A stretch of 64,000 bases of DNA from assembly GCF_029870955.1 (NCBI RefSeq), contig NZ_PGFQ01000001.1, positions 2,418,001-2,482,000 on the forward strand, given 5' to 3'. Position numbers and translations under genes: made by a program. Every line of letters starts with the position of its first letter. Positions within the stretch are counted from its first letter, which is position 1. Of this stretch, positions 9,493 to 17,550 are shown piece by piece. Source of the DNA: Sulfitobacter faviae (GTDB lineage: Bacteria; Pseudomonadota; Alphaproteobacteria; Rhodobacterales; Rhodobacteraceae). The notes beneath the pieces were generated by a model. That model worked only from the letters and a program-made list of their open reading frames with translations, was not told the origin of the DNA and made no database searches.

Positions 9493-10248
9493 TCAGCACC
9501 CGGTTCGGCGCAAGACGACGCCGACGGTTTTCAGCAGAATGGTCAGGTCCATCGGCAGCGACAGATTGCGGCGATAGGCGGCGTCGACCTCATTGCGATA
9601 GGTGAACCGGCTGTTGTTGCGCGCCGAGACCTGCCACAGCCCGGTGATACCGGGGCGCAGCGCGAAATAGGCTTTTGCATCGCCATACATCTCAAGCTGG
9701 TCGGGCATCATGGGGCGCGGGCCGATCAGGCTCATGTCACCCTTGAACACGTTCCACAGCTGCGGCAGCTCATCCAGCGAGGTGGCGCGCAGAAAAGCGC
9801 CGACCCGCGTGATGCGGGGATCGTCCTTCAGCTTTTGCATCTCGTCCCATTCCGCTCGCATCGCCGGGTTCGCGGCAAGGTAGCTCTCCAGCACCGCGTC
9901 GGCATCGCGCACCATGGTGCGCAGCTTCAGGATGGAGAAGCCTTTGCCGCCCCGCCCAAGGCGCTTTTGCGTATAGAAGGGCTGACCGCTTTCGATCCAC
10001 AGCGCCAGCGCGCAAAGCGCGATGATCGGCAGGGCGATGGGCAGGGACGCGAGGATCAGCAGCCGGTCGAGAAGCGGTTTCGCGTAGCGGCCATAAAGGC
10101 CGGTCGGACGCAGACGAAGGGCCGCCAGCGCGCGCGGCGCGGGCAGCACCGCAGTCCCCGCCACGGCAGGCTGCGCGCGGCCCAGCACCGGACCGGCGAT
10201 CACTTCCATCGAGCCATAGGCATGGCTGTGCGCGTCAAAGTACTTCAT
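9493..10248 (-). CDS. ExoY-type undecaprenyl-phosphate sugar transferase
   Basis: Bacterial sugar transferase (polyprenyl-phosphate hexose-1-phosphate transferase) that starts repeat-unit synthesis. Signatures are a membrane segment ([22 protein letters not shown]), then FSILKLRTM, the catalytic [23 protein letters not shown], and the C-terminal [13 protein letters not shown]. The ATG at 10248 has GGGGGTTTGG just upstream; longer in-frame starts (10278 or 10323) are possible. It is the first gene of the leftward group sugar transferase, ATPase, Wzz. A 15-bp palindrome lies about 156 bases upstream. Confidence 0.88.
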   Translation of the reverse strand: MKYFDAHSHAYGSMEVIAGPVLGRAQPAVAGTAVLPAPRALAALRLRPTGLYGRYAKPLLDRLLILASLPIALPIIALCALALWIESGQPFYTQKRLGRGGKGFSILKLRTMVRDADAVLESYLAANPAMRAEWDEMQKLKDDPRITRVGAFLRATSLDELPQLWNVFKGDMSLIGPRPMMPDQLEMYGDAKAYFALRPGITGLWQVSARNNSRFTYRNEVDAAYRRNLSLPMDLTILLKTVGVVLRRTGC

Positions 10249-10403
10249 TCCAAACCCCCAGGGTTCAATCGCATTCATTCGGACCGTTTCGGCCCACGGC
10301 ACCTTCGCACCGCTCCGTCTCAACGACCTATCCGGCCTATACGTTCAGGTAGGATATGTATCATTTGTTACCACCTTTTCGCCTTATTCGATCCTTTTTC
10401 TCA

Positions 10404-10418
10404 GAAACAGACTGTTTC
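10404..10418. promoter_or_regulatory. 15-bp perfect palindrome, candidate operator
   Basis: GAAACAG-A-CTGTTTC, two 7-bp arms around a single central base, in the AT-richer region upstream of the exopolysaccharide sugar transferase. This is the geometry of a dimeric regulator site. The regulator is unknown. Confidence 0.45.
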
Positions 10419-10824
10419 GCGGGGCGGCAGGCAGGTGGATATTTAGGAGTGAGTTGAGGGCGTCATGGGGGCGCCATGGGGTACAGGTGTGTGGCGTTCG
10501 ATGGCGGAGGGGAGGGCGTGCGCAGGCGTAGGTTGGGTATCAAGTTGTTAATAAATAACAGTCTTTTGGGGTTCTGGGGTTCCGGGTGATCATCTGCCTT
10601 AGGTGTCGGCCGCCAAGCCTGTACGCCTTCGGATAGCGAGCGTGCCGAGGCGCAAGTCACCACCCGTCGCGCAATTCTCACAATAATGTCAGGGCGATAA
10701 ATGGGCGACAGTTGGGCGCAGGGGGCAGGTGGGTAAACGCCAAAAACCGCGGATCGGCTGCGCGATTCCGAGGGGATTCTTTAGTGCCTCTGGAGGCTTG
10801 TCTTGTAATTCTGGATGAGAAAAG
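10419..10824. other. intergenic region with no gene seen
   Basis: About 400 bases between the sugar transferase promoter region and tRNA-Glu. It contains an AT-rich patch (GTTAATAAATAAC near 10547) and a small GCCTC-TG-GAGGC hairpin at 10786-10797 downstream of the tRNA. The possible short frames here lack ribosome sites and coding character. Confidence 0.5.
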
Positions 10825-10899
10825 TGGCAGCCCGTAGGGGAATCGAACCCCTCTTTCCAGGTTGAAAACCTGGCGTCCTAACCGATAGACGAACGGGCC
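10825..10899 (-). tRNA. tRNA-Glu (anticodon TTC)
   Basis: The 75-nt reverse-strand cloverleaf includes the encoded CCA. The acceptor arms GGCCCGT/ACGGGCT pair with a G-U first pair. The anticodon stem is CCAGG/CCTGG around loop TTTTCAA (anticodon TTC). The T arm is GAGGGG-TTCGATT-CCCCT. It stands alone between the exopolysaccharide locus and recJ. I found no duplicated 3' end nearby that would mark an integrated island. Confidence 0.96.
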
Positions 10900-11015
10900 A
10901 CTCTTTGTCAGGTCAGTGCAGCGTTTGGTGTGTGCTGCTCTGTCTGTGAGCGGACGTTTAAGTAATACTGCGGGGGGCTGCAAGCGGAAAAATGAAGTTT
11001 CTTCAGAAAAAATTT

Positions 11016-12755
11016 TCAGGCCCGCGCGGCGTCCTCCAAACGCAGTTGAACGGTGCGCCGACCGCGGAAATTGTTAATGTCGAGACGGCCTGCGAGGTGG
11101 AAACGCGCGCCGCCGTGGTTTTCCAGCGCGGGGCCGAGGGGGCCGTCGTAGGCGCCAAAGGAAATCGCCTCTAGATTCGCGCCGAGGCCGTCGCCAAAGC
11201 TCACTTTCAGGTGGTTCTCGCCTACGCGTTTGGCAAAGCGGATTTGCATGTCCGCAAAGGCATAGCGCGGGGCAGGGGCGCCGGCGCCGAAGGGGCCGGC
11301 TTGGTCGACCATCTCGGCCAGTTCCACGGTGGCCGCGCCGGGCATCATCATGCCGCAGAGGTTGAGGTCGGCAGGTCCTGCCAAATGCGCGCCCTGTTTG
11401 GTGAGCAATTCGCCCAAGCGCGCCATTGCCGCGTCGATCTTGTCTTCCGCCACCGTCAGGCCGGCTGCCATCTTGTGCCCGCCGCCCTTGATCAGCAGCC
11501 CTTCGGCGGCAAGGCGTTGGATTGGCGCGCCGAGGTCGATACCGCTGATCGAGCGGCCCGAGCCCTTGCCGATGCCGTCTTCGACGCCGATAACGATAGA
11601 GGGGCGGTTGGCGGCTTCTTTTAGGCGTGAGGCGACGATGCCCACCACGCCGGGATGCCAGCCGGGGCCAGCGGCCCATGCCAGCGGCCCGTCAAAGCCG
11701 CGTTCTTCGGCCTGTGCCATGGCACTGGCGCGCACAGCGGCCTCAACCTCGCGGCGGTCGGTATTGAGTTGGTCAAGCCGTTCGGCGAGGGCCGCGGCCT
11801 CATGCGGGTCTGCGGTGGCCAAGAGCCGCGCGCCAAGGTCGGCCTGCCCGATGCGCCCGCCCGCGTTGATGCGCGGGCCGAGTAGAAATCCGAGGTGATA
11901 GGCCGTGGGGGCCGTGTCCATCCGCGCCACATCCGACAGGGCGGCAAGACCGGGCCGCGCGCGCCGAGCCATGACCTTGAGCCCCTGACGCACGAAAGCG
12001 CGGTTCACGCCTGTGAGCGGGGCCACATCGGCGACAGTGGCCAGCGCCACCAGATCGAGCATCGCCATCAGGTCTGGCCCCTTGCGCCCCGCTTCGCGCA
12101 GTTGGCGCCCCACTTCGACGAGCATCAAGAACACGACCGCAGCGGCGCAGAGATGCGCCAGCGTGCCGTCTTCGTCCTGTCTGTTGGGGTTCACCACGGC
12201 CAGCGCATCGGGCAGCGTTTCGCCGCCAAGGTGGTGGTCCAACACGATGACATCCGCGCCCTTGGCGGCGGCGATGGGGCCATGGGACAGCGTGCCGCAG
12301 TCGACGCAGACGATCAGATCATGCTCAGCGGCGAGGGCCGACATCGCCTCGTCATTGGGGCCATAGCCCTCGTCGATACGGTCGGGGATATAGAGCGTCG
12401 CGCGGTGGCCCATGTCGCGTAGCCAGACCAGCAGCAGCGCGGCGGAAGAGCCGCCGTCCACGTCATAATCCGCGAAAATCGCGATGCGCTCGCGGTTTTG
12501 CAGGGCCGAGAGAAACCGCGTCGCTGCCGCCTCCATATCGCGCAGGGATCGGGGATCGGGCAGCAGGTCGCGCAGGGCGGGGGCCAGAAAGCCCGCCGCT
12601 TGGGTATCGATCACGCCGCGGCGCGCCAGCACTTGGCACACCGGATCGGGCAGGCCCGCGCGCTGCACCAGCAGTTCCGCCGCGCGGGTCAGTTCCACGT
12701 CAGGACCGATCCAGCGCCGCCCGGTCAAAGATGTTTCGACACCGAGAAAGCTCAT
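11016..12755 (-). CDS. recJ: single-stranded-DNA-specific exonuclease RecJ
   Basis: 579 residues, the usual RecJ length. 5'-3' ssDNA exonuclease of recombination and mismatch repair. DHH-family motifs are present: DYDVDG (D96, D98, D100), VDCGT (151-155), LDHH (172-175), PRINAGGR, and the DHHA1 motif GGGHKMAAG. The C-terminal OB-like domain carries FAKRVGENHLKVSF. The frame is intact. It lies downstream of glpX and hom on the same strand, 52 bases after glpX. Confidence 0.96.
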   Translation of the reverse strand: MSFLGVETSLTGRRWIGPDVELTRAAELLVQRAGLPDPVCQVLARRGVIDTQAAGFLAPALRDLLPDPRSLRDMEAAATRFLSALQNRERIAIFADYDVDGGSSAALLLVWLRDMGHRATLYIPDRIDEGYGPNDEAMSALAAEHDLIVCVDCGTLSHGPIAAAKGADVIVLDHHLGGETLPDALAVVNPNRQDEDGTLAHLCAAAVVFLMLVEVGRQLREAGRKGPDLMAMLDLVALATVADVAPLTGVNRAFVRQGLKVMARRARPGLAALSDVARMDTAPTAYHLGFLLGPRINAGGRIGQADLGARLLATADPHEAAALAERLDQLNTDRREVEAAVRASAMAQAEERGFDGPLAWAAGPGWHPGVVGIVASRLKEAANRPSIVIGVEDGIGKGSGRSISGIDLGAPIQRLAAEGLLIKGGGHKMAAGLTVAEDKIDAAMARLGELLTKQGAHLAGPADLNLCGMMMPGAATVELAEMVDQAGPFGAGAPAPRYAFADMQIRFAKRVGENHLKVSFGDGLGANLEAISFGAYDGPLGPALENHGGARFHLAGRLDINNFRGRRTVQLRLEDAARA

Positions 12756-12790
12756 GCGGACCTCATTTGGCCGTTATGGAAGGGGGTGGG

Positions 12791-12809
12791 GAGGGCCAGT
12801 CTGGCCCTC
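12791..12809. repeat. 19-bp palindrome at the glpX 3' end
   Basis: GAGGGCCAG-T-CTGGCCCTC, a perfect 9-bp inverted repeat overlapping the glpX stop codon and 36 bases before recJ. On the transcript it would form a GC-rich hairpin without a following U tract, so it may be a weak or Rho-assisted terminator or an mRNA 3'-end stabiliser. Confidence 0.5.
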
Positions 12810-13770
12810 ACTCCGCTGGGGTGCGGTAGTTGATGCGACGGACCGAGCCGGTGCGCGAGCGCATGATCAGCGTCTCGGTGGTCAGCCAGCCCGGCTCGCG
12901 TTTCACGCCCGGCAGGATGTTGCCGCCGGTGACGCCTGTCGCGGCAAAGATCACGTCTTGGGTGACCATCTCGTCGCGCGAATAGACGCGGTCGAACTCG
13001 GTGATCCCGGCCTTGGCGGCGCGGCCCTTTTCGTCTTCGTTGCGAAACAGCAGGCGGCCATACATTTGCCCGCCCATGCATTTCAGCGCCGCGGCGGCCA
13101 GCACGCCTTCGGGCGCGCCGCCTTGGCCCATATACATGTCGATGCCGGTTTCAGGGTCGGCGCAATGCATCACGCCAGCCACGTCACCGTCGGTGATCAG
13201 ACGGATAGCGGCACCGGTGGCGCGGACCTCGGCGATCATGTCGGCGTGGCGCGGGCGTTCGAGGATGCAAACGGTGATGTCGGACGCCGCGCAGCCCTTG
13301 GCGCGGGCCAGCGCTTCGACGCGCTCACCGGGGCTCATGTCGAGGGTGACGACATCGGTCTCAAAACCCGGGCCGATGGCGAGCTTGTCCATATAGGTGT
13401 CCGGCGCGTGCAGCATGGACCCGCGCGGGCCCATGGCGATCACGGTCAGCGCGTTGGGCATGTCCTTGGCGGTCAGCGTGGTGCCTTCCAGCGGGTCGAG
13501 CGCGATGTCCACGCCGGGGCCTTTGCCGGTGCCGACCTCTTCGCCGATATAGAGCATCGGGGCCTCGTCCCGCTCACCTTCGCCGATGACCACGACGCCC
13601 GCGATGTCGAGCATGTTGAGCTGTTCGCGCATGGCGTTCACGGCGGCTTGGTCGGCGGCTTTCTCGTCACCCTTGCCGATCAGCTTGGCCGAGGCCAGCG
13701 CGGCGGCTTCGGAAACGCGGGCGAGGCCCAGAGAGAGCATGCGGTCTTGAAATTCGGCGGAAGCGGTCAT
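12808..13770 (-). CDS. glpX: class II fructose-1,6-bisphosphatase
   Basis: 320 residues, GlpX type. Hydrolyses fructose-1,6-bisphosphate (in some bacteria also sedoheptulose-1,7-bisphosphate) in gluconeogenesis. Motifs: IGEGERDEAPMLYIGE and DPLEGTT for metal binding, then MYMGQGGAPEGVLAAAALKC. The start at 13770 (MTASAEFQ) is set by AAGGA 6-10 bases upstream; a longer in-frame extension has no conserved content. It lies between hom and recJ on the same strand. Confidence 0.95.
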   Translation of the reverse strand: MTASAEFQDRMLSLGLARVSEAAALASAKLIGKGDEKAADQAAVNAMREQLNMLDIAGVVVIGEGERDEAPMLYIGEEVGTGKGPGVDIALDPLEGTTLTAKDMPNALTVIAMGPRGSMLHAPDTYMDKLAIGPGFETDVVTLDMSPGERVEALARAKGCAASDITVCILERPRHADMIAEVRATGAAIRLITDGDVAGVMHCADPETGIDMYMGQGGAPEGVLAAAALKCMGGQMYGRLLFRNEDEKGRAAKAGITEFDRVYSRDEMVTQDVIFAATGVTGGNILPGVKREPGWLTTETLIMRSRTGSVRRINYRTPAE

Positions 13771-13903
13771 GGAGTATCCTTGGGTGCAATGTGTTTCCTG
13801 TCCTGTACCCTCGCGCGGGCCTCGGGGCAAGTTTTGGGTTGTGGAAGGGGCTGCCCCTTCGGCCGAAACTGCCTCCCCGGCCCGGAAACAAGCCGTAGGC
13901 GCC

Positions 13904-14088
13904 GGGCCATCGCCTGCCCGCCTCGTCACGCCGAAGGCGTGCCGGTCTATCTAGGCGCACCTTTGGTGCGACAGGGTAGGCGATTTGCTGGGGCTGGGTG
14001 GGCCCCGGCGGACGCACATTAGGGTTGAGCCATAAAGTGGCACGAAGCACCGCTCATCGCCCGCCCACCCACGGGCAGGCGATGGCCC
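13904..14088. repeat. 17-bp inverted repeat flanking a structured intergenic segment
   Basis: The arms at 13904-13920 (GGGCCATCGCCTGCCCG) and 14072-14088 are perfect reverse complements separated by 151 bases. Between them are two short hairpins: CACGCC-GAA-GGCGTG (13927-13941) and CGCACC-TTT-GGTGCG (13956-13970). The segment fills the 324-base gap between the hom stop and the glpX start. I see no gene in it. It could be a small repeat element or a structured leader/terminator. Confidence 0.6.
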
Positions 14089-14094
14089 TCAGCC

Positions 14095-15381
14095 TCAGAC
14101 CTCTTCGATCCGGAGCGCTACCGGCTCACCGGCCAGCACGCCCGTCTTGTCCATATTCGCCAGCGCTTCCAGCAGTGCATCGCGGCTGGTCTTATGGGTC
14201 ACGATCAGCACGGGGGCCGAGACATCCGCATGTTCATACTGGCGCATCCGGTAGATGCTCACACCCGCTTCGCCCAGCACCGTGGCGATTTTCGCCAGCG
14301 CGCCGGGTTTGTCGACCAGCGCCATGCGCAGGTAGTAGGGGGCAGGGCGCTGACTGCTGGCGGGGGTGGTTTGTTCAAGCGTCTCGGCAGGCTGGCCAAA
14401 GACCGGCCCGCGCAACCCGCGCGCGATGTCGCAGACATCGGCCATCACCGCGCTCGCCGTCGGCCCTTCGCCCGCACCGGCACCGCGCAGCACGATCTGA
14501 CCCACGGCATCGCCTTCGATCACCACCATATTGGTGCCGCCATCAAGCTGCCCCAAAGGCGATGTTTGCGGCACGAGGCAGGGCATCATCCGCTGCTCCA
14601 GCCCGCGGCCGGTTTTCTGGGTCACGCCCAGCAGTTTGATCTTGTAGCCCATGTCGGCGGCGGCGCGGATGTCTTCGATGGCGACCCGCTCGATCCCCTC
14701 AAGCTGGATGCCATCAAAGTCGATCTTGGTGCCGAAGGCGATGGAGGACAGGATCGCCAGCTTATGCGCCGCGTCGATGCCGCCCACATCCAGTTGCGGA
14801 TCGGCTTCGAGATAGCCCAACCCATCGGCTTCGGCAAAGATCTCTTGATAGGTCTTGCCCGAGTCCTCCATCCGCGTCAGGATGTAATTGCACGAGCCGT
14901 TCATCACCCCCATGATCCGGGTGATCTCATTCCCGGCAAGCCCTTCCATCAGCGTCTTGATGACCGGGATGCCGCCTGCCACAGCGGCCTCATAGCGCAG
15001 GGCCACGCCCGCGCCTTCGGCCTGTTCGGCCAAGGCTTGGCCATGGATCGCCAGCATTGCCTTGTTCGCGGTGACCACATGTTTGCCCGCCGCCAGCGCG
15101 GCCTCGGTCGCGGCCTTGGCAGGCCCATCCGCGCCGCCCATGAGTTCCACGAACACATCCACGTCATCGCGTGTCGCCAGTTTGACGGGGTCATCCTCCC
15201 AATCATAGGAAGAGAGTGACAGTCCGCGGTCCTTGTTCCGGGTGCGGGCCGAAACCGCCGAGACCGTCATCGCGCAGCCGGTACGGGCCTCTAACAGGGC
15301 GGCCTGCTGGCGCAGAATGCGCAGCACACCCACGCCCACGGTTCCCAATCCGGCAATCCCGAGGCGAAGCGGCTTAGACAT
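14095..15381 (-). CDS. hom: homoserine dehydrogenase
   Basis: 428 residues. Reduces aspartate semialdehyde to homoserine in threonine/methionine synthesis. The NAD(P) Rossmann motif is GIAGLGTVGVGV (residues 9-20). The catalytic region includes GIPVIKTLMEGLAGNEI and GVMNGSCNYILTRM, followed by YLEADPQLDVGGIDAAHKLAIL. The C-terminal ACT domain (about 345-420) suggests feedback control by threonine. It supplies homoserine to the pathway that metZ (37411) completes. Confidence 0.96.
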   Translation of the reverse strand: MSKPLRLGIAGLGTVGVGVLRILRQQAALLEARTGCAMTVSAVSARTRNKDRGLSLSSYDWEDDPVKLATRDDVDVFVELMGGADGPAKAATEAALAAGKHVVTANKAMLAIHGQALAEQAEGAGVALRYEAAVAGGIPVIKTLMEGLAGNEITRIMGVMNGSCNYILTRMEDSGKTYQEIFAEADGLGYLEADPQLDVGGIDAAHKLAILSSIAFGTKIDFDGIQLEGIERVAIEDIRAAADMGYKIKLLGVTQKTGRGLEQRMMPCLVPQTSPLGQLDGGTNMVVIEGDAVGQIVLRGAGAGEGPTASAVMADVCDIARGLRGPVFGQPAETLEQTTPASSQRPAPYYLRMALVDKPGALAKIATVLGEAGVSIYRMRQYEHADVSAPVLIVTHKTSRDALLEALANMDKTGVLAGEPVALRIEEV

Positions 15382-15497
15382 GGCGGTGGTCCTTCTGGTC
15401 TGATCCGAAAGGCCCGGCAGGCAGGGCCGGGCATAGCCGCGATGTAGCGGGTTCGGCGCCTGCGTGCAACGCGCATACGCATCACGGGGATGCCCGT

Positions 15498-15865
15498 TTA
15501 TTCAGCGCTTTCGCTGTCCTCGGCGGCTTGGCGGGCGCGCCGGAGTTCGGCAGCACGCGCCCTGAGCCGTGCCACCCGTGCAGCACTGGCGGATTGGGCG
15601 CTTGTGCGGCTGACGCGCGCCGCGCGGGCTTCGAGATTGGCCGCACGCCCTGTGAGCGCCGCTTCGGTCCGCAGCGGGTCGATCCGCCCGGCGGTGGCTT
15701 TGGCCAAAAGCGGGTCGATCGGGACCAGATCAGGGTAGGGCGCGGCCTCCAACGCGGGCGTGATGGTGCGGTCGAGTTCGGGAAACTGCGTGCAGCCCGC
15801 CAGCAGCGAGACGCCCAGAAACAGGGCGATGGTTGAAAGGGGCGGGGCGGGCGCGCTTGGGTCAT
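15498..15865 (-). CDS. small lipoprotein (probable frameshift in the signal peptide)
   Basis: About 122 residues. A lipoprotein signal ends in LLAGC, so the protein is predicted to be lipidated. The mature part is Arg/Ala-rich and helical, ending in AARVARLRARAAELRRARQ. The ATG at 15865, preceded by GAGG, reads into the lipobox only if one base is added to the GGGG run at 15839-15842; the joined signal is MTQARPPRPLSTIALFLG. No function recognised. It is divergent from the TetR gene. Confidence 0.6.
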
Positions 15866-15913
15866 GCCTCGTTCTGCCCCAGCCGTGATCTTCGCGCAAG
15901 CGGGGTTTGCTTT

Positions 15914-15927
15914 TGAACGCTTGTTCA
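15914..15927. promoter_or_regulatory. palindromic TetR-type operator candidate
   Basis: TGAAC-GCTT-GTTCA lies 13 bases before the TetR start and 49 bases from the divergent lipoprotein start. Position and symmetry fit an autoregulatory operator controlling both genes. Confidence 0.55.
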
Positions 15928-15940
15928 TTAAATTGCCGCC

Positions 15941-16525
15941 ATGGCAAGAACCACAGGCTCCCACTCCGATATCACCGGCCCGCGTGTCCGCGCCGCCGCG
16001 CTGCGGCTTTTCGCCCGGGGCGGCTATGCCGCCGTGTCCATGCGTGCCATCGCCGCCGAAGTCGGCGTGCAGGCCGGGGCGCTTTATAACTACACCCCCG
16101 ACAAGCAGAGCCTGTTGTTCGACCTGATGCAGGCGCATATGACCGATCTGCTGGCCGAAACGCCCCATGATCCGAGCCGCCCCGCCAAGCAGCAGTTGCA
16201 GGATTTCGTGGCCTTCCACATCCGTTTTCACGCGGACCGGCCCGATGAGGTTTTCATCGCCTATATGGAGTTGCGCAATCTGACGGAGGAGAATTTCGCC
16301 GTGATCGAGCGCCTGCGCCGCGACTACGAAGATCGCCTTGAAGCGATCCTGCGCGCCGGGGTGGCCAGTGGCGATTTCGCCGTCGCCGATACCAAGATCG
16401 TGACACTGGCGATCATCGCCATGCTGACGGGGGTGAACACTTGGTACCGCGCGGGCGGACGGCTGTCGCTGGACGAGGTCGTGGCACAATATTGGGACAT
16501 GGTGCGCAAGGCCGTGACCGCCTGA
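15941..16525 (+). CDS. TetR/AcrR-family transcriptional regulator
   Basis: 194 residues. The N-terminal helix-turn-helix spans about residues 15-60 (ALRLFARGGYAAVSMRAIAA, then EVGVQAGALYNYTPDKQSLL), and the C-terminal part is a helical ligand/dimer domain of the kind with FVAFHIRFH and YMELRNLTEEN. Related roseobacter regulators often act on acyl-CoA or branched-chain catabolism, but no such operon adjoins it here. Its own promoter carries a palindrome at 15914-15927. A nested terminator covers its 3' end. Confidence 0.85.
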   Translation: MARTTGSHSDITGPRVRAAALRLFARGGYAAVSMRAIAAEVGVQAGALYNYTPDKQSLLFDLMQAHMTDLLAETPHDPSRPAKQQLQDFVAFHIRFHADRPDEVFIAYMELRNLTEENFAVIERLRRDYEDRLEAILRAGVASGDFAVADTKIVTLAIIAMLTGVNTWYRAGGRLSLDEVVAQYWDMVRKAVTA

Positions 16526-16541
16526 GCGGCCACGGCCTTTT
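16508..16541 (+). terminator. rho-independent terminator overlapping the TetR 3' end
   Basis: Outer stem AAGGCCGTG (16508-16516) with CACGGCCTT (16531-16539), inner stem CCGC-CTGA-GCGG, followed by TTTT (16538-16541). The outer left arm lies inside the last codons of the TetR gene. It may also serve the convergent pirin gene. Confidence 0.7.
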
Positions 16542-16544
16542 GGG

Positions 16545-17456
16545 TCAATGGGCGGGGCGGATGAAGGTCCCGTTGTTCAGATCCCGCATCGCCTGCTGTA
16601 TCTCGGCGCGGGTGTTCATCACGATCGGCCCGTGCCACGCCACCGGCTCTTCAATCGGCGCGCCCGAAATCAGCAGAAAACGCACCCCTTCCTCCCCGGC
16701 CTGCACCGTGACCTCATCGCCGGTGCCAAAGCGGATGAGCGTGCGGTCCCCGGACATGTCGCGGATGTTGACCTCTTCGCCGGCGACCTCTTTCTCCAGC
16801 AGCACGCCCGAAGGGGCAGAGGCATCGGCAAAAGCGCCCGCACCTTGAAAGACATAGGCAAAAGCCCGGCGGTAGGTGTCGATCCGAAAGGTCTTTTTCA
16901 CGCCTGCAGGCACGAAGATATCCAGATACTGCGGATCGGCGGCGATGCCGTCGACGGGGCCGCGTTTGCCCCAGAACTCGCCGGTGATGATCTTGACCCT
17001 CGTGCCGTCGTCATCGGTCACCACCGGGATCTCGGCGGATTTCATATCCTGATAGCGCGGCGCGGTCATCTTCTGGGCCGAGGGCAGGTTGCCCCAAAGC
17101 TGGAAGCCGTGCATCTGCCCCTTGTCGTTCCCGCGCGGCATTTCTTGGTGCAGGATGCCCGATCCGGCGGTCATCCACTGCACGTCGCCCGCGTTCAGAT
17201 CACCGGTATTGCCGAGCGAATCCGCATGGGCCACGGTCCCTTCGAGCACATAGGTGATCGTCTCGATCCCGCGGTGCGGGTGCCAAGGGAAGCCTTTCTC
17301 AAAGTCGCGCGGATGCTCGTTGCGGAAGTCGTCGAACAGCAGAAAGGGGTCAAGCTCCGACGGGTCGTGGAAGCCGAAAGCGCGGTGTAGTTTCACCCCG
17401 GCGCCTTCCATCGTGGGCGTGGCGCGGCGGGTTTCCAATGTGGGTCTGAGGGACAT
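16545..17456 (-). CDS. pirin family protein
   Basis: 303 residues, bicupin fold. The N-terminal cupin holds the metal ligands expected of pirins: FPWHPHRGIETITYV (two His) and SGILHQEMPR (His and Glu). Bacterial pirins act as quercetinase-like dioxygenases or redox-sensitive regulators; the substrate here is unknown. An AGGAGAGC-type ribosome site precedes the ATG. It converges with the TetR gene. Confidence 0.92.
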   Translation of the reverse strand: MSLRPTLETRRATPTMEGAGVKLHRAFGFHDPSELDPFLLFDDFRNEHPRDFEKGFPWHPHRGIETITYVLEGTVAHADSLGNTGDLNAGDVQWMTAGSGILHQEMPRGNDKGQMHGFQLWGNLPSAQKMTAPRYQDMKSAEIPVVTDDDGTRVKIITGEFWGKRGPVDGIAADPQYLDIFVPAGVKKTFRIDTYRRAFAYVFQGAGAFADASAPSGVLLEKEVAGEEVNIRDMSGDRTLIRFGTGDEVTVQAGEEGVRFLLISGAPIEEPVAWHGPIVMNTRAEIQQAMRDLNNGTFIRPAH

Positions 17457-17550
17457 GATGCTCTCCTTTGCAGTTGCTCGGAAGATAGGGGGCGGCGGTC
17501 ACCTCAACAATTGGCCCCGGCGAACGGGGCCTGTGCAAATTTGCGCAGCT

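Noticed and set aside
10825..10899. tRNA-Glu as a genomic-island attachment site
   Set aside because: No integrase nearby and no repeated tRNA 3' end was noticed in the window.
10463..10983. short reverse frames between the sugar transferase and recJ
   Set aside because: One crosses tRNA-Glu and the other lacks a ribosome site and coding character.
13667..14094. possible genes in the hom-glpX gap
   Set aside because: Frames there lack ribosome sites and overlap the inverted-repeat structure. The long N-terminal extension of glpX is not conserved-looking.
15482..16489. 335-codon reverse frame across the TetR gene and the lipoprotein
   Set aside because: It is antisense to a clear TetR gene. 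Only its internal ATG and leader contribute to the real lipoprotein through a frameshift.
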